Positions 24,220 to 32,867 of a DNA stretch of 33,795 nucleotides are shown here, in pieces. The notes beneath the pieces are model-generated. The model had not been told where the DNA came from and did no database searches. It saw only the letters and a program-made list of their open reading frames with translations. The first letter of the stretch is position 1; the number at the start of each line of letters is the position of its first letter. The position numbers and the translations under genes were made by a program. The stretch spans positions 1 through 33,795 of the forward strand of contig MLAK01001096.1 in assembly GCA_001839685.1 (NCBI GenBank), in the 5' to 3' direction. The stretch is from Tritrichomonas foetus (Eukaryota > Parabasalia > Tritrichomonadida > Tritrichomonadidae).

Positions 24220-25032
24220 ATGGAACCGAATCCCAGACAGAATAAACCTCAAAAATACGATCATGGTAATCATATTCGACTCTCCGGAAGACTACATAGC
24301 AGCATTTTTAAGCAACTGAAAAGAAGAGAACTTGACGAGAAATTGGATATTTTCCGATTATTTTTATTTATTGTGATCTTCATAATGAGTATTATTTGCT
24401 TGCTCAGTGATCCTCGCCGACGGTATTTAACTTTTTTCGATCATATTTTCTATCTCGCTTTAATCAGCCAATATTTTATCAAATTATTGATTTTGTATCG
24501 CAATAAAGACAACGAAAAATCTTTATGGCAAATAATATGGAAGAGATACTCTTTTCACGCGATGTTATTCACCACGGCCCTTTATATTGGAAATTTGATT
24601 CCATTAATATTTGTATTAGAAATATTTCTTTTCTCTCTCCGTAAAGTTTCCAAATTCGTCAGAATTAAAATTGCACCAAGACTAGGTGATTTCAGTGAAA
24701 TGGTGAAAGAAAAAGCCCAAAGCATATCAAAAAGCAAATTTATCAAATTTGTCGAAGATGTATTTAGGTTTGTGTATTTACCATATTTACTTATGCTTAC
24801 ATTTGCAATAAAGAGTGGACGTGTATTTATGGCATTTTGCGTTTATTCTGTCGTGTTTGCTCCTTTCATGTACATCAATAACGAACTTCACCAAAAATAC
24901 TGGAAAGAAATCAACTATATTGTTACACAGTTTGCATTTGACAACACATCAAATTGGATGGGAATTATTGTATTGAAGATAGTTGAATACTTCCAGATAT
25001 TCACCGATCTTTTGGCAGTTTTGTACCAGTAA
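24220..25032 (+). CDS. TMEM33/Pom33-like ER or nuclear-envelope membrane protein
   Basis: The product is 270 aa. A basic N-terminal tail of about 45 residues precedes hydrophobic segments at about 46-65 (FRLFLFIVIFIMSIICLLSD), 71-90, 110-140 and 180-220. The layout follows TMEM33/Pom33: two N-terminal helices, a third segment ending in a Phe-Ser-Leu-x(n)-Lys pattern (LEIFLFSLRKVSKFVR against LLFSLLHAATYTKKV in human TMEM33), a loop, then FVYLPYLLMLTFAIKSGR and a final helix with basic and polar C-terminal residues. Family members are ER and nuclear-envelope proteins that shape membranes and nuclear pores. The match was made by eye from the pattern, so other small multi-pass families remain possible. 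The promoter carries two GACCGTTTA copies. Confidence 0.5.
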   Translation: MEPNPRQNKPQKYDHGNHIRLSGRLHSSIFKQLKRRELDEKLDIFRLFLFIVIFIMSIICLLSDPRRRYLTFFDHIFYLALISQYFIKLLILYRNKDNEKSLWQIIWKRYSFHAMLFTTALYIGNLIPLIFVLEIFLFSLRKVSKFVRIKIAPRLGDFSEMVKEKAQSISKSKFIKFVEDVFRFVYLPYLLMLTFAIKSGRVFMAFCVYSVVFAPFMYINNELHQKYWKEINYIVTQFAFDNTSNWMGIIVLKIVEYFQIFTDLLAVLYQ

Positions 25033-25692
25033 TCAGTGATTTTCCTTTTCCACTATATATATATTTTTCTTGTCAATAAATGATTTCATGAAATAATATT
25101 TGGGATTCTTACATATTTATTTTTGGTTTTATCAAATGTTTTCAGTTATTTCTTATTGAATATTTTTTCGAAAGAAATTCCTTGATTCATTTTAGTTGTA
25201 AACCTTTATATATGTGATTATGGAAAGCATTTGTCCATATTTCAATTTGAACAAGTAAAACTCGTGTGAAAAGAGTCTTATCAGTTCAACTTCATGATGC
25301 AAGTTTACACTCACGATAAAAGCTTGAATTAGCTGAAGTGAGCAAGTCATTTGTTATCGATATATAACTCTTAAAAGTGTTGATGTTAACAAATAAAATC
25401 TTGCAAATATTCTGCGAAAAATATCCTCAATATTTTGTGTTTATCCATAAGGATCACACTTTTCATGAGTACTTTAGTCATATACTTCAACTTGTAATTA
25501 AAAGGAATAAGATATTATAAAGTATAAACAAAGTGAAGAAAATATATATAAATATATCAATCGGTGAATATACAAAATGTGAGATCCAAATTAACAAGAT
25601 TTTTCATTTTATTCTATTTGAACTGCTAATCTTTTCTTCATAAGCTACTAGAGCATCATTGTAAAAGAGACAATAGTTTTAATAGTCCAATT
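25033..25692. other. Convergent 3' intergenic region
   Basis: AT-rich spacer between the 3' ends of the TMEM33-like gene (+) and the hydrolase pseudogene (-). No open frame, repeat array or RNA gene was identified. Confidence 0.45.
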
Positions 25693-26583
25693 TCATTCAC
25701 AATAATTATCAGGAAGTTTCACGTATTCATATTTTTCGCATCCATTAGAATTTTCTGCCTTCACTATACGCCCAAACTGCATGTCTGGGAAATGGGCTGC
25801 AGTGATAATCGTGTTTGGTTTCCTCACTTCTTGACACCAAATTTTTCGCGTTTGTTGTGCCATTTTCTGGTCAAAGTCCGAGCCTGCGGCATTGAAAATC
25901 CAAGTCTCATCAACGAGTTCGGCTGGATGATGAACAACATCACCTAGAAGAAGGACACGAGTGTTACCTTCCAAAATTTCAACCAGAATTTCTCCTGGCG
26001 TATGGCCAGGCGCAAATCAAATGTTTATTCCAGGATAAATTTCAGTGATTTCTTGATTTTTTGGAATTTTGTGAACTTTACATTTTTCAGGCGAATTAAG
26101 AATTGGTGTGAGGCGCTCTTTAACAGATATGACACCAGGGAACTGTGACTCCTGTGGAAGAAAATGATCAAGGTCAGCCACATGGATCCAATATTCGGCA
26201 TTCGGGAAAACGACTTTATTGTTGTCTGTCACGTCAACTGCCCAGCCAATGTGGTCCATATGGAGATGAGTGAATATAATATCGGTTATGTCGTTTGGAG
26301 ATATTCCCAATTTCTGGAAATTGTCAAGAAAGTGACCAAAGGCAGGAGAAAATGCGGGAAGGCCTTGGCCAACATCAACCAATATTTTTGCCGGCTTTGT
26401 TTTTCCGTCTTGAAGAATTTCTTTCTCGATTAAAAATCCGCCCATTGGAATTCGATATTGTCCGTTTTCTGTGAGTAGTGAACGATATGGCTCGATGTTC
26501 AATCCTGAACAAAACATGGTGTTGAGATCAACTTCGGTTGAAGCATCATGAATTGGAGTGATCTTGATATCGCCAATTTTCAT
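25693..26583 (-). pseudogene. Metallo-beta-lactamase-fold hydrolase with one in-frame TGA
   Basis: Starting at the ATG at 26583, an MKIGDIKITP opening typical of the family leads into a 296-codon frame broken only by TGA at 26017-26019 (codon 189). The frame is the same on both sides. All metal ligands are present: THLHMDHIGW (H106, H108, D110, H111), APGHTPG (H194, five codons after the stop), LLLGD (D215) and AAHFPD (H264). This ligand set binds two metal ions in lactonase and phosphotriesterase-type MBL hydrolases; the substrate is unknown. The style is bacterial, so old lateral transfer is possible. Translation ending at the TGA would lose half the active site. Alternatives are a sequencing error, a fresh nonsense mutation or readthrough. 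An open extension upstream to 26688 starts only with GTG and was not used. Confidence 0.8.
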
Positions 26584-26986
26584 TTCTGGAATTCGATTCA
26601 AAACAATCACATAATTTTCAATATATATTTCACAATAATCGATAATCCTGATGACGGGAATAAGTGCGACCCGATTTGCCGTGAACACTTTTCATTAATT
26701 TGACTTTACATTTGACCTTAAATGTTCATGGTAAAACTGATCTTATTTTAAGTACTTTTCATTTTATCTTAAATGCCACAACTAATGACTAAAATCACCA
26801 GTATTTGTTTACTGTTGACCTTACATTTTTTTTTTTTTTTTTTTTTTTTTGATAAAAAGAATATTGGCAAATCGTATTCACAAATCTTGTGACAAGATGA
26901 ATTTTTTGAATAAGTATTTATTGAAAAATTGAAAACAGATGAAATTCTTAACAATCATTCAGAATTTTGTAAATCGATATAGTAAT
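26584..26986. other. Intergenic region with long poly-T tract
   Basis: This is the spacer between the GTPase 3' end and the hydrolase 5' end, both on the minus strand. It holds a 25-base T run at 26826-26850 and imperfect copies of TTGACCTTACATTT on either side (near 26699 and 26816). No gene was identified. Confidence 0.5.
26826..26850. repeat. Poly-T (minus-strand poly-A) tract, 25 bases
   Basis: An uninterrupted run of 25 T follows TTGACCTTACA. On the minus strand it is a poly-A run about 135 bases past the stop of the GTPase gene. Its length may be imprecise in the assembly. Confidence 0.85.
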
Positions 26987-27698
26987 TTAGATAAGTAAGC
27001 AAGCAGCTGATTTTTGTGCTGTTGTAGTCTTCTCTTTCGCATCAGTATTTTTAGCTTCTGTTCCATCAGCTGGTTTCTTTTCCTCTTCTTCATTAAATAT
27101 TTGTTTTTTGACAGATTCGGGATCGATAGCAATTTTTGTGATAACATCAAAAATATGCTGAATATTTTCACCTGTAACTGATGAGCACTCATAATACAAA
27201 TATGGGTCAATTAATTTTCGAAAAGGTGAAATGCTTTTATCATTTAATGTACCGATATCTTTCTTTGTACCAATCATTATAACTTTTGCATCCTTTGTAT
27301 AGTCTTGGATTTCCTTCATCCAAATACTCACTGCATTTTCGAGAGATTTTTTATCGTTTAATGCAAAGCATAAAAGGAAAAAGTTTGTCTGTGGATAGGC
27401 GCGTGGGCGAATGTCATTGTAATCGGAATTACAGGCAGAGTCCCAAAGAACAAGGACGGCCTTCTTTTCATCATGAAATTCTTTCTTCGCAAAATTTGGC
27501 GCAATGACTGGCAATTCACCTGATGGGGGTTTTCCTTCTTTATAGAAAGTACAAATGGACGTTTTTCCAACTCCATCATCTCCAAGAAATACAATTTTCA
27601 CGTCTGGGATTAGAAAACAAAAAAATACTTGGTGCTTGATCTTGCGCGGATGGTGAGGGGGTCTGTGGTTGATCTTGTTGAGGGGTTTCTTCGGACAT
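26987..27698 (-). CDS. Atypical Rho-like small GTPase, two exons
   Basis: Exon 1 is 27629-27698 (ATG at 27698, 70 nt) and exon 2 is 27603-26987. Removing the 25-nt intron at 27604-27628 gives 228 aa. Exon 1 encodes a Gln/Pro-rich tail (MSEETPQQDQPQTPSPSAQ) before the G domain. Rho-family marks are RPRAYPQTNFFLLCF, GTKKD (G4), ECSS (G5) and a CLLI CAAX box for prenylation. Key residues are altered: the P-loop is GDDGVGKTS (Asp at the Rac G12 position), switch I has LPVIAPNF (Val in place of the Mg-binding Thr35) and switch II reads WDSACNSDY where Rho proteins have WDTAGQEDY (Cys at Gly60, Asn at Gln61). GTP hydrolysis should be impaired and nucleotide switching unusual, as in RhoH or Rnd. There is no polybasic stretch before the CAAX. 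Without splicing, the G domain would have no ATG. Confidence 0.85.
27604..27628 (-). other. 25-nt spliceosomal intron (predicted)
   Basis: Read on the minus strand it starts GTATTTTTTT and ends TCTAATCCCAG. It interrupts the codon AAC after its first base (phase 1). A branch-like CTAAT sits immediately before the 3' AG, the fused arrangement described for trichomonad introns, and very short introns of about this size have been reported in Trichomonas vaginalis. Removing it joins an ATG-initiated leader in frame to the G domain, which otherwise starts with GTG. Confidence 0.8.
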
Positions 27699-28219
27699 GT
27701 TTGAGCACGTTTAAAAATTAAATCAATTCGCAGAATATATTCTATTTTTCAATGATGACCGTTTATCAATAGCAACGTGAAAAAACTCGATTATCTCCAT
27801 TAATATGTCACTTTTGGTCTAAATTATCTTTCTTTTAGATAAAATCAAATATATCTTACTAATAAATATGCATTTTCATCAACTATATTGTAGATATTTC
27901 ATTTGAGGATCTGTTTTTTAATTTTTCTCTTTCGAATTAATTAATCAGATATACCAAAACAATGATTATATACCTGTAAGAATACATAAAAATCAATTAA
28001 ATGATGGAAAAAAATAGAATGAATAATAATAAATTTTGATATATCTATTTATTCAAACAAGGTATAAATATATTATTATTGCTTACAGTTAATGAATGTA
28101 GCACCATGTATTATAAATGTATATTACATACGCATATAAAACATGTTTATCCAAATTTTTGTTGTTGTTTCATGAAAAAAATGATTACATTTGTTAAATA
28201 TCTACTGAAAAAGTAAAAA
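27699..28219. other. AT-rich intergenic region with GTPase promoter
   Basis: About 520 bases between two minus-strand genes. A GACCGTTTA motif sits at 27757-27765 (plus-strand orientation), about 60 bases upstream of the GTPase ATG. No open frame or RNA gene was found. Confidence 0.45.
27757..27765 (+). promoter_or_regulatory. GACCGTTTA motif upstream of the GTPase gene
   Basis: Exact motif copy about 60 bases from the ATG of the Rho-like gene, in the orientation opposite to that gene (TAAACGGTC on its coding strand). It could act in either orientation or be coincidental. Confidence 0.35.
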
Positions 28220-31123
28220 CTACAACATTGATAAGAAAGGATCATCTCCATCAACAGATGTCGCTTTGATTCCTTCGTTTTCCCCATAGCTGACTGTTTT
28301 TATGTCCTCTTCATCACTCTCCACAAACCTTTGTGTGAAAGAATCAAGTGCTTCAAGTGCAAGGTCAGATTTAGGTTTAGTTTCTTTCTTCCTTTTCCTT
28401 TTGCTTTTATGGCTATGAATAATTGCTAGTGTTGCATCGTGTATCTTTTTCTGACTCATTTCATATTCAACAATGATTCTATCGGCTGCAGCATCATAAA
28501 TGTCATCATCTTCTTCGTCATCTAAGAATGAATTAAGTAGTTGTGGCTTTCCATGATTTATTTGATCAATTGGAATAGATACTCTTTGTTGTACTTGATG
28601 ATTTTCCTGATTGTATTTCGTCATCCCATTACCAGTATTTCCATTGGGATTTCTATCTGATGCAAGGTTAGAGTTATGAAGTGTTGATGCTGGTAAATTG
28701 GCGTTTGTTGAGTTCAGATGTGGTGTATTTCGAATTTCAACCTTGGTGTTTGTGTTGCTTAGTTCAGAAGGAGGAGTAACAACATGTTGTGGAGCTTGAT
28801 TTGTATTTCTTGGTGTAAATTGAATCACTTCTACTTCATCATCAGTACTACTTTCCGCAATATTACGATTAGAATTGTTGATATTATTAGTATGATTATT
28901 ATTATTATTATGACTTGTATTATTATCATCGTTTGCGTAGTTGTTATTGGCTGTAGCGTCTGGAATGTTTTGGATGTTTGTGTTTGAAGAAACAATTGGA
29001 TGGTTGTTAAATTGATTGTTTCTTTGACTATTTGCAGAAAGAGGTGATTCAATTGTAGGAAGCGGTATTTCAGATGAAATATTGTTTGGGTTTCTTGAGT
29101 TTGAAGATTGCCGAGTATTTCGTTGTGATGAAGCAGCAGAAAGCGAGTTGCGGATGTTTTCTTCAAGTCTTTCAGTAATACTAAGGAGTATATCTTCATC
29201 TTCTGAAGAAGAGGAAGATAAAAAAGTCTGCGTTTTTTGCAAAACATTTGCATTAGTATTTAAGTTATTATTTGCATTTGTATTAGATTTGAATTGGATT
29301 TGTTCAATTGGTTGGAGAATTGGTTTATCAAAGAGTGAAGCTCTTTTTGGAGAGATTTGAGGTTGTGTTCGATGAGGCGATTGATTCCCACTGCTTCCAA
29401 CAACAACTGATTTTAGTTCTTGATTTTGTTGAACAGTTGGCTCTTCAATTTCAAAGTCAATATCATCATCATCAAGAAAAGAGATGTTTCTTTTTGGTTG
29501 TTGGCTTTTTGATGGCGAAAACTGTAGTTTCTTTGGTGATGGTGGAGCTCTTTGTGATGACTGTGATTGATTATTCTTTAAAGGTGACTTGAGGATTGAA
29601 GATTGAGGCTTTTGTGGTGATTGTAACATTTTCCCTGACTGTTGTAATGATTTTTTAGGAGATTTCAATGAATTTGTAGGTGTTTGTTGATTTTTTGGTG
29701 GTGTTTGGGGACTTTTGGGCAGTGATCGGAGTATTTGGTTCAACATTTCAGTCGATGGAATTGGTGATTTTTGATTAGAGTTATTGTTTTTATAATTCAT
29801 AGTTTGTTCATTTTCATATGTCCAGAGTGAAGAAAGAGGTTCATCAGTTAGGATACCATTGGCAATAGAAAATATCCAATCGATGCCAACGATAGAAATT
29901 CCCCATTTTCGAGCAGCCTCACATTTTGGTGAAACATGATTTTCTTTTGAAATCAAATGTGTCATTTTCTTTGTTAGATTGGCAGAAAAATTGATTTTCA
30001 ACCATTTTAAAGAAACTATAATATCCATATACTGTTGTCCAGAAAATCCTGAAAGAGATACATTAAAACTGCCTGTTCGTCTTGGTGTATTAGTTGGTGT
30101 ATAAAGCTTGAAAGCAGAGGGCTGCAAAATTATGTTTTCTTGGGTACATCTCTCAACCCAAATTGGAGTTCTGACACGCAAATCATTCAATTTTGAATCC
30201 ATTGCAATAATATAACTTGCAGAATCTTTATTATCAATAATAACTCCATCATTCGCTTTAATTATCATCATAATTTCATGGTAGATTTCATGATCATCTT
30301 TTAATGATTGAACAACAAAAAAGCGGGATTTATTGAAAAGGTGAGAATTAATAAAAGGTGGCATAAAATCATCAGTTAAGTTTTCTGGAGTGAGAAATCG
30401 ATCTTTAAAAGAATCTGAAATAATTGTTTGCTTTAAATTTATTGCGTACTTCACTTTGCATGAAGAGCATGGTGATTGTGTAATCACATATGATGTGCTT
30501 GAAGTTAAATTATTGGTAAAAGTGCCACCATTTTCAAGAATATACCTTTCAACATCTTCTTTTTCATCTGAATTCAAACAGCTTGTTGTAAAAACAAGAC
30601 CAGAAAATAATTGAAGCGAATATTTCTCGCCTGGAAAATATTCAGATGATTGAAAAAGATCATCTAAATACTGGCATTGATAAATAGGAATTCCTTTTTT
30701 GAGTGCAAACTGTGAATGATCAGTTTTGTAGTTCTTTGCGATCAAAAAATTGGTTGAATTATCCATATGTTTTTTACATATTCCGCCCATTCGGACTACC
30801 TTGTCTTTGAGAGTCTGCTTTGAAGATCCGTAACCAGAAAAACAAACCCTTTTCATATATAAATGCAAATTAACAAATCCGTGATCTGGAAATCGAAAGG
30901 TTTTTGAATCGATATTTTTCTCCCTCATTTGATGGAGAACAAGTGGAGTAATAACGGGAACTTGGCTGTTTGTAATTTCTGGAAATTCTTCGAGCGATAC
31001 GACCTTAAATTTGACTTTTGGGTTATCTGTGTGGGTTACCCTTAATTTTGGGTACAATAAATGTACATTTTCATTAAAATATTGAAGTTCCTCTGAGTCG
31101 ATGTTTGTCGAAACGAGAATCAT
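28220..31123 (-). CDS. Multi-BRCT protein, TopBP1/Dpb11/Rad4-like
   Basis: The product is 967 aa. The N-terminal 430 residues hold four BRCT-like modules: about 88-160 (MKRVCFSGYG start, MGGICKKHMDNSTNFLIAK), 168-250 (LENGGTFTNNLTSSTSYVI), 266-340 (ANDGVIIDNKDSASYII, then the classic WVERC) and 352-430 (MTHLISKENHVSPKCEAARKWGISIV, then WIF). Residues 1-80 may be a degenerate fifth. Four N-terminal BRCTs match Dpb11/Rad4, phosphopeptide-binding scaffolds of replication initiation and the DNA damage checkpoint. From about 460 the protein is disordered: SP/SPK-rich (many CDK-type sites), then Asn-rich, with a basic KSKRKRKKETK stretch that could be an NLS, and an acidic C-terminus. A GACCGTTTA motif lies 20 bases upstream of the ATG. 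Other multi-BRCT scaffolds (PTIP, MDC1-like) are alternatives. Confidence 0.8.
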   Translation of the reverse strand: MILVSTNIDSEELQYFNENVHLLYPKLRVTHTDNPKVKFKVVSLEEFPEITNSQVPVITPLVLHQMREKNIDSKTFRFPDHGFVNLHLYMKRVCFSGYGSSKQTLKDKVVRMGGICKKHMDNSTNFLIAKNYKTDHSQFALKKGIPIYQCQYLDDLFQSSEYFPGEKYSLQLFSGLVFTTSCLNSDEKEDVERYILENGGTFTNNLTSSTSYVITQSPCSSCKVKYAINLKQTIISDSFKDRFLTPENLTDDFMPPFINSHLFNKSRFFVVQSLKDDHEIYHEIMMIIKANDGVIIDNKDSASYIIAMDSKLNDLRVRTPIWVERCTQENIILQPSAFKLYTPTNTPRRTGSFNVSLSGFSGQQYMDIIVSLKWLKINFSANLTKKMTHLISKENHVSPKCEAARKWGISIVGIDWIFSIANGILTDEPLSSLWTYENEQTMNYKNNNSNQKSPIPSTEMLNQILRSLPKSPQTPPKNQQTPTNSLKSPKKSLQQSGKMLQSPQKPQSSILKSPLKNNQSQSSQRAPPSPKKLQFSPSKSQQPKRNISFLDDDDIDFEIEEPTVQQNQELKSVVVGSSGNQSPHRTQPQISPKRASLFDKPILQPIEQIQFKSNTNANNNLNTNANVLQKTQTFLSSSSSEDEDILLSITERLEENIRNSLSAASSQRNTRQSSNSRNPNNISSEIPLPTIESPLSANSQRNNQFNNHPIVSSNTNIQNIPDATANNNYANDDNNTSHNNNNNHTNNINNSNRNIAESSTDDEVEVIQFTPRNTNQAPQHVVTPPSELSNTNTKVEIRNTPHLNSTNANLPASTLHNSNLASDRNPNGNTGNGMTKYNQENHQVQQRVSIPIDQINHGKPQLLNSFLDDEEDDDIYDAAADRIIVEYEMSQKKIHDATLAIIHSHKSKRKRKKETKPKSDLALEALDSFTQRFVESDEEDIKTVSYGENEGIKATSVDGDDPFLSML

Positions 31124-31143
31124 CGGTGAACTTCACTTATTGA

Positions 31144-31152
31144 TAAACGGTC
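31144..31152 (-). promoter_or_regulatory. GACCGTTTA motif upstream of the BRCT gene
   Basis: On the coding strand GAGACCGTTTATCAATAAG stands about 20 bases before the ATG at 31123. Its orientation toward the gene is the same as at the TMEM33-like gene, and an Inr-like TCAATA overlaps its end. Confidence 0.55.
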
Positions 31153-31402
31153 TCTAAAATCTTTAAAAATTGACAACATTATTGGCCTTATTTTTCTATT
31201 TAGATTGACCTTGTGATAAGTCACAAAAGCATAAAAACATTTCATGGAAAAAAATAGATTGAGTTTTTTATAAACAAAAATAGAGTTTCTATAAATACTT
31301 ATAAACGTAGAAAATGTATGTTTTAGGAATTTCAACAAAATTAAATAAAAAATCGAAATCAATGCAAATCGTAAAAACATTTCACATCTGCATCTAATAA
31401 TT

Positions 31403-32806
31403 TTACTTCTCGCCTGGCTGATCTCCGTTATTAAAGAAATCACCTGGTTCAATTGCAGCATTTTCTCTTTCAGCATCGTCTGCATAATTTTGATCCTTGA
31501 TAACTTCATAAGGCCAGTGGAAGTACATCATCATTAAAATGAATGAGTTTTCAACAGCAAAACTCATCACAAAATGAATAGCGCTATTCTGGAATAGCTT
31601 GAAAGCTGGGAAAAGCACGTGAACGATAAGAGTAACAAAAAGAGAAGTTCCACCAGTGGCTAAATACATATAGAATTTATATCTTTCAATAATATCGATT
31701 TGAATTCCAGCCAAAAAAACTGTCACTCCGGCCCATACGAGGTAAATTGTAAGGAGGCCGATTTGTGTCCATCTTAGGGCACTTTCTACTTCATCATAGC
31801 TGTTTGATGGTGTTACATGGAATGACGTAATATCGTCGTAGATTCCATGAATGACGGAAATAAGGAATAATGCAATTACGTAGATTACTTTTGGCGCAAA
31901 GAAACATTTATCTGTCTTTCGATTTTTATATCTAAGTGAATCGAACAAAACTAAAATGAAGAATTGGAAATAAGCAGTAAAAACTGATGTAATAATTGTT
32001 TCCCATAAAATGAAAGCATATGTTGGGCTTCGTGCTTGGAAGTAGTAAAATGGATTGTTATAAAGAACACCCAAAGCAAGAAGAGGCACTGTAAGCTTCT
32101 GTTCAAGGTGCCAAAGCTTAATGGGATGGGATTTAAGTTGCCTTAAAAGTCCAAGTAAAGAAACAAGAACAAAAATGGCAAAAATAATTCTGAAGAAGAC
32201 TTGGAATACAGTATGTTCTTGTGATCCGCAGTATACAATAGCAGTCGTATTGATGTCTTCCTCAGGAACATTTTCAGCATTGACAACACGGATAGTAAAT
32301 TCTATTCTGTTATAATCGATAATTCTGTCGCGGTAGATGTGTAATGGCTGAGATTCGTAAACACCAACTGGTAAATTGACGGACACATTTGTAAGTTTCT
32401 CTGATGAAGAATGAACAATTCGATAATCGATAAATGATTGAACAGAGTACTGGAAACATGTGATAAATGTGACTGGCTTGTCGGCATTCTTGCGAGTGAA
32501 TTTAAGATCGTAAGAAACGAATCGGAAATAGCTTGATAAATTTTCACTGGAAAATGAAATCAAAAAATTGGGCGAGAAAAACTGACTTGTAGTTTGTGAT
32601 AATTTTGCTGGTGGACCAACAATTCCAACAAGCATCATCAGGCCAAGGATAGACGCAAAACCAAGTAAATTCATGACGTCCTCTTTAAAGTTGGAGGTAT
32701 CAATTGCCATTAGAGACTCGCGAACTAAAGAATCTTCGATTTGTATATCAATCATCTCATCATCCGATGATTTTTGATTTTGAATATCTTCGAGTGTATG
32801 TTCCAT
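31403..32806 (-). CDS. Wntless/TMEM181-like multi-pass membrane protein
   Basis: The product is 467 aa. The start is the ATG at 32806; one more upstream codon is TTG. An acidic cytosolic N-terminus of about 45 residues precedes a first hydrophobic helix (LLGFASILGLMMLVGIVG). A lumenal beta-rich domain (about 70-205) follows, then seven helices. The third helix carries LTVPLLALGVLYNNPFYYF, matching the LLxxxLLxxNxPFYxxxF hallmark of the Wntless-type transmembrane domain (GOLD-domain seven-helix proteins). The last helix ends MMMYFHWPYEV and a short acidic tail follows. Relatives carry lipidated or secreted cargo, or act as orphan GPCR-like sorting receptors in the Golgi. Trichomonads are not known to make Wnt, so cargo is unknown. 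The GPR107/TMEM87 group is an alternative. It shares a 111-bp divergent promoter with the gene at 32918. Confidence 0.65.
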   Translation of the reverse strand: MEHTLEDIQNQKSSDDEMIDIQIEDSLVRESLMAIDTSNFKEDVMNLLGFASILGLMMLVGIVGPPAKLSQTTSQFFSPNFLISFSSENLSSYFRFVSYDLKFTRKNADKPVTFITCFQYSVQSFIDYRIVHSSSEKLTNVSVNLPVGVYESQPLHIYRDRIIDYNRIEFTIRVVNAENVPEEDINTTAIVYCGSQEHTVFQVFFRIIFAIFVLVSLLGLLRQLKSHPIKLWHLEQKLTVPLLALGVLYNNPFYYFQARSPTYAFILWETIITSVFTAYFQFFILVLFDSLRYKNRKTDKCFFAPKVIYVIALFLISVIHGIYDDITSFHVTPSNSYDEVESALRWTQIGLLTIYLVWAGVTVFLAGIQIDIIERYKFYMYLATGGTSLFVTLIVHVLFPAFKLFQNSAIHFVMSFAVENSFILMMMYFHWPYEVIKDQNYADDAERENAAIEPGDFFNNGDQPGEK

Positions 32807-32837
32807 CAATTTTTTCGATTACTATAATTTGAAGAGA

Positions 32838-32867
32838 GACCGTTTAATGAATCAATCGTACCGTTTA
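32838..32867 (+). promoter_or_regulatory. Divergent promoter with two CCGTTTA motifs
   Basis: The 111-base gap between the Wntless-like gene (-) and the small repeat protein (+) contains GACCGTTTA at 32838-32846 and TACCGTTTA at 32859-32867, in the same orientation and 21 bases apart. This is the third gene start or start pair with the motif close by. It may serve one or both genes. Confidence 0.5.

Noticed and set aside
26017..26019. TGA read as selenocysteine
   Set aside because: The position is not a catalytic Cys/Sec site in MBL hydrolases and no stem-loop candidate was evident downstream; nonsense mutation or error is simpler.
25975..26060. A short intron that would remove the TGA of the hydrolase gene
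   Set aside because: No GTA...CTAA...AG arrangement is present around the stop, and the conserved residues on both sides are already in frame with normal spacing.
26584..26688. N-terminal extension of the hydrolase by 35 residues
   Set aside because: It would start with GTG, has no family similarity, and MKIGDIKI at 26583 is the natural family start.
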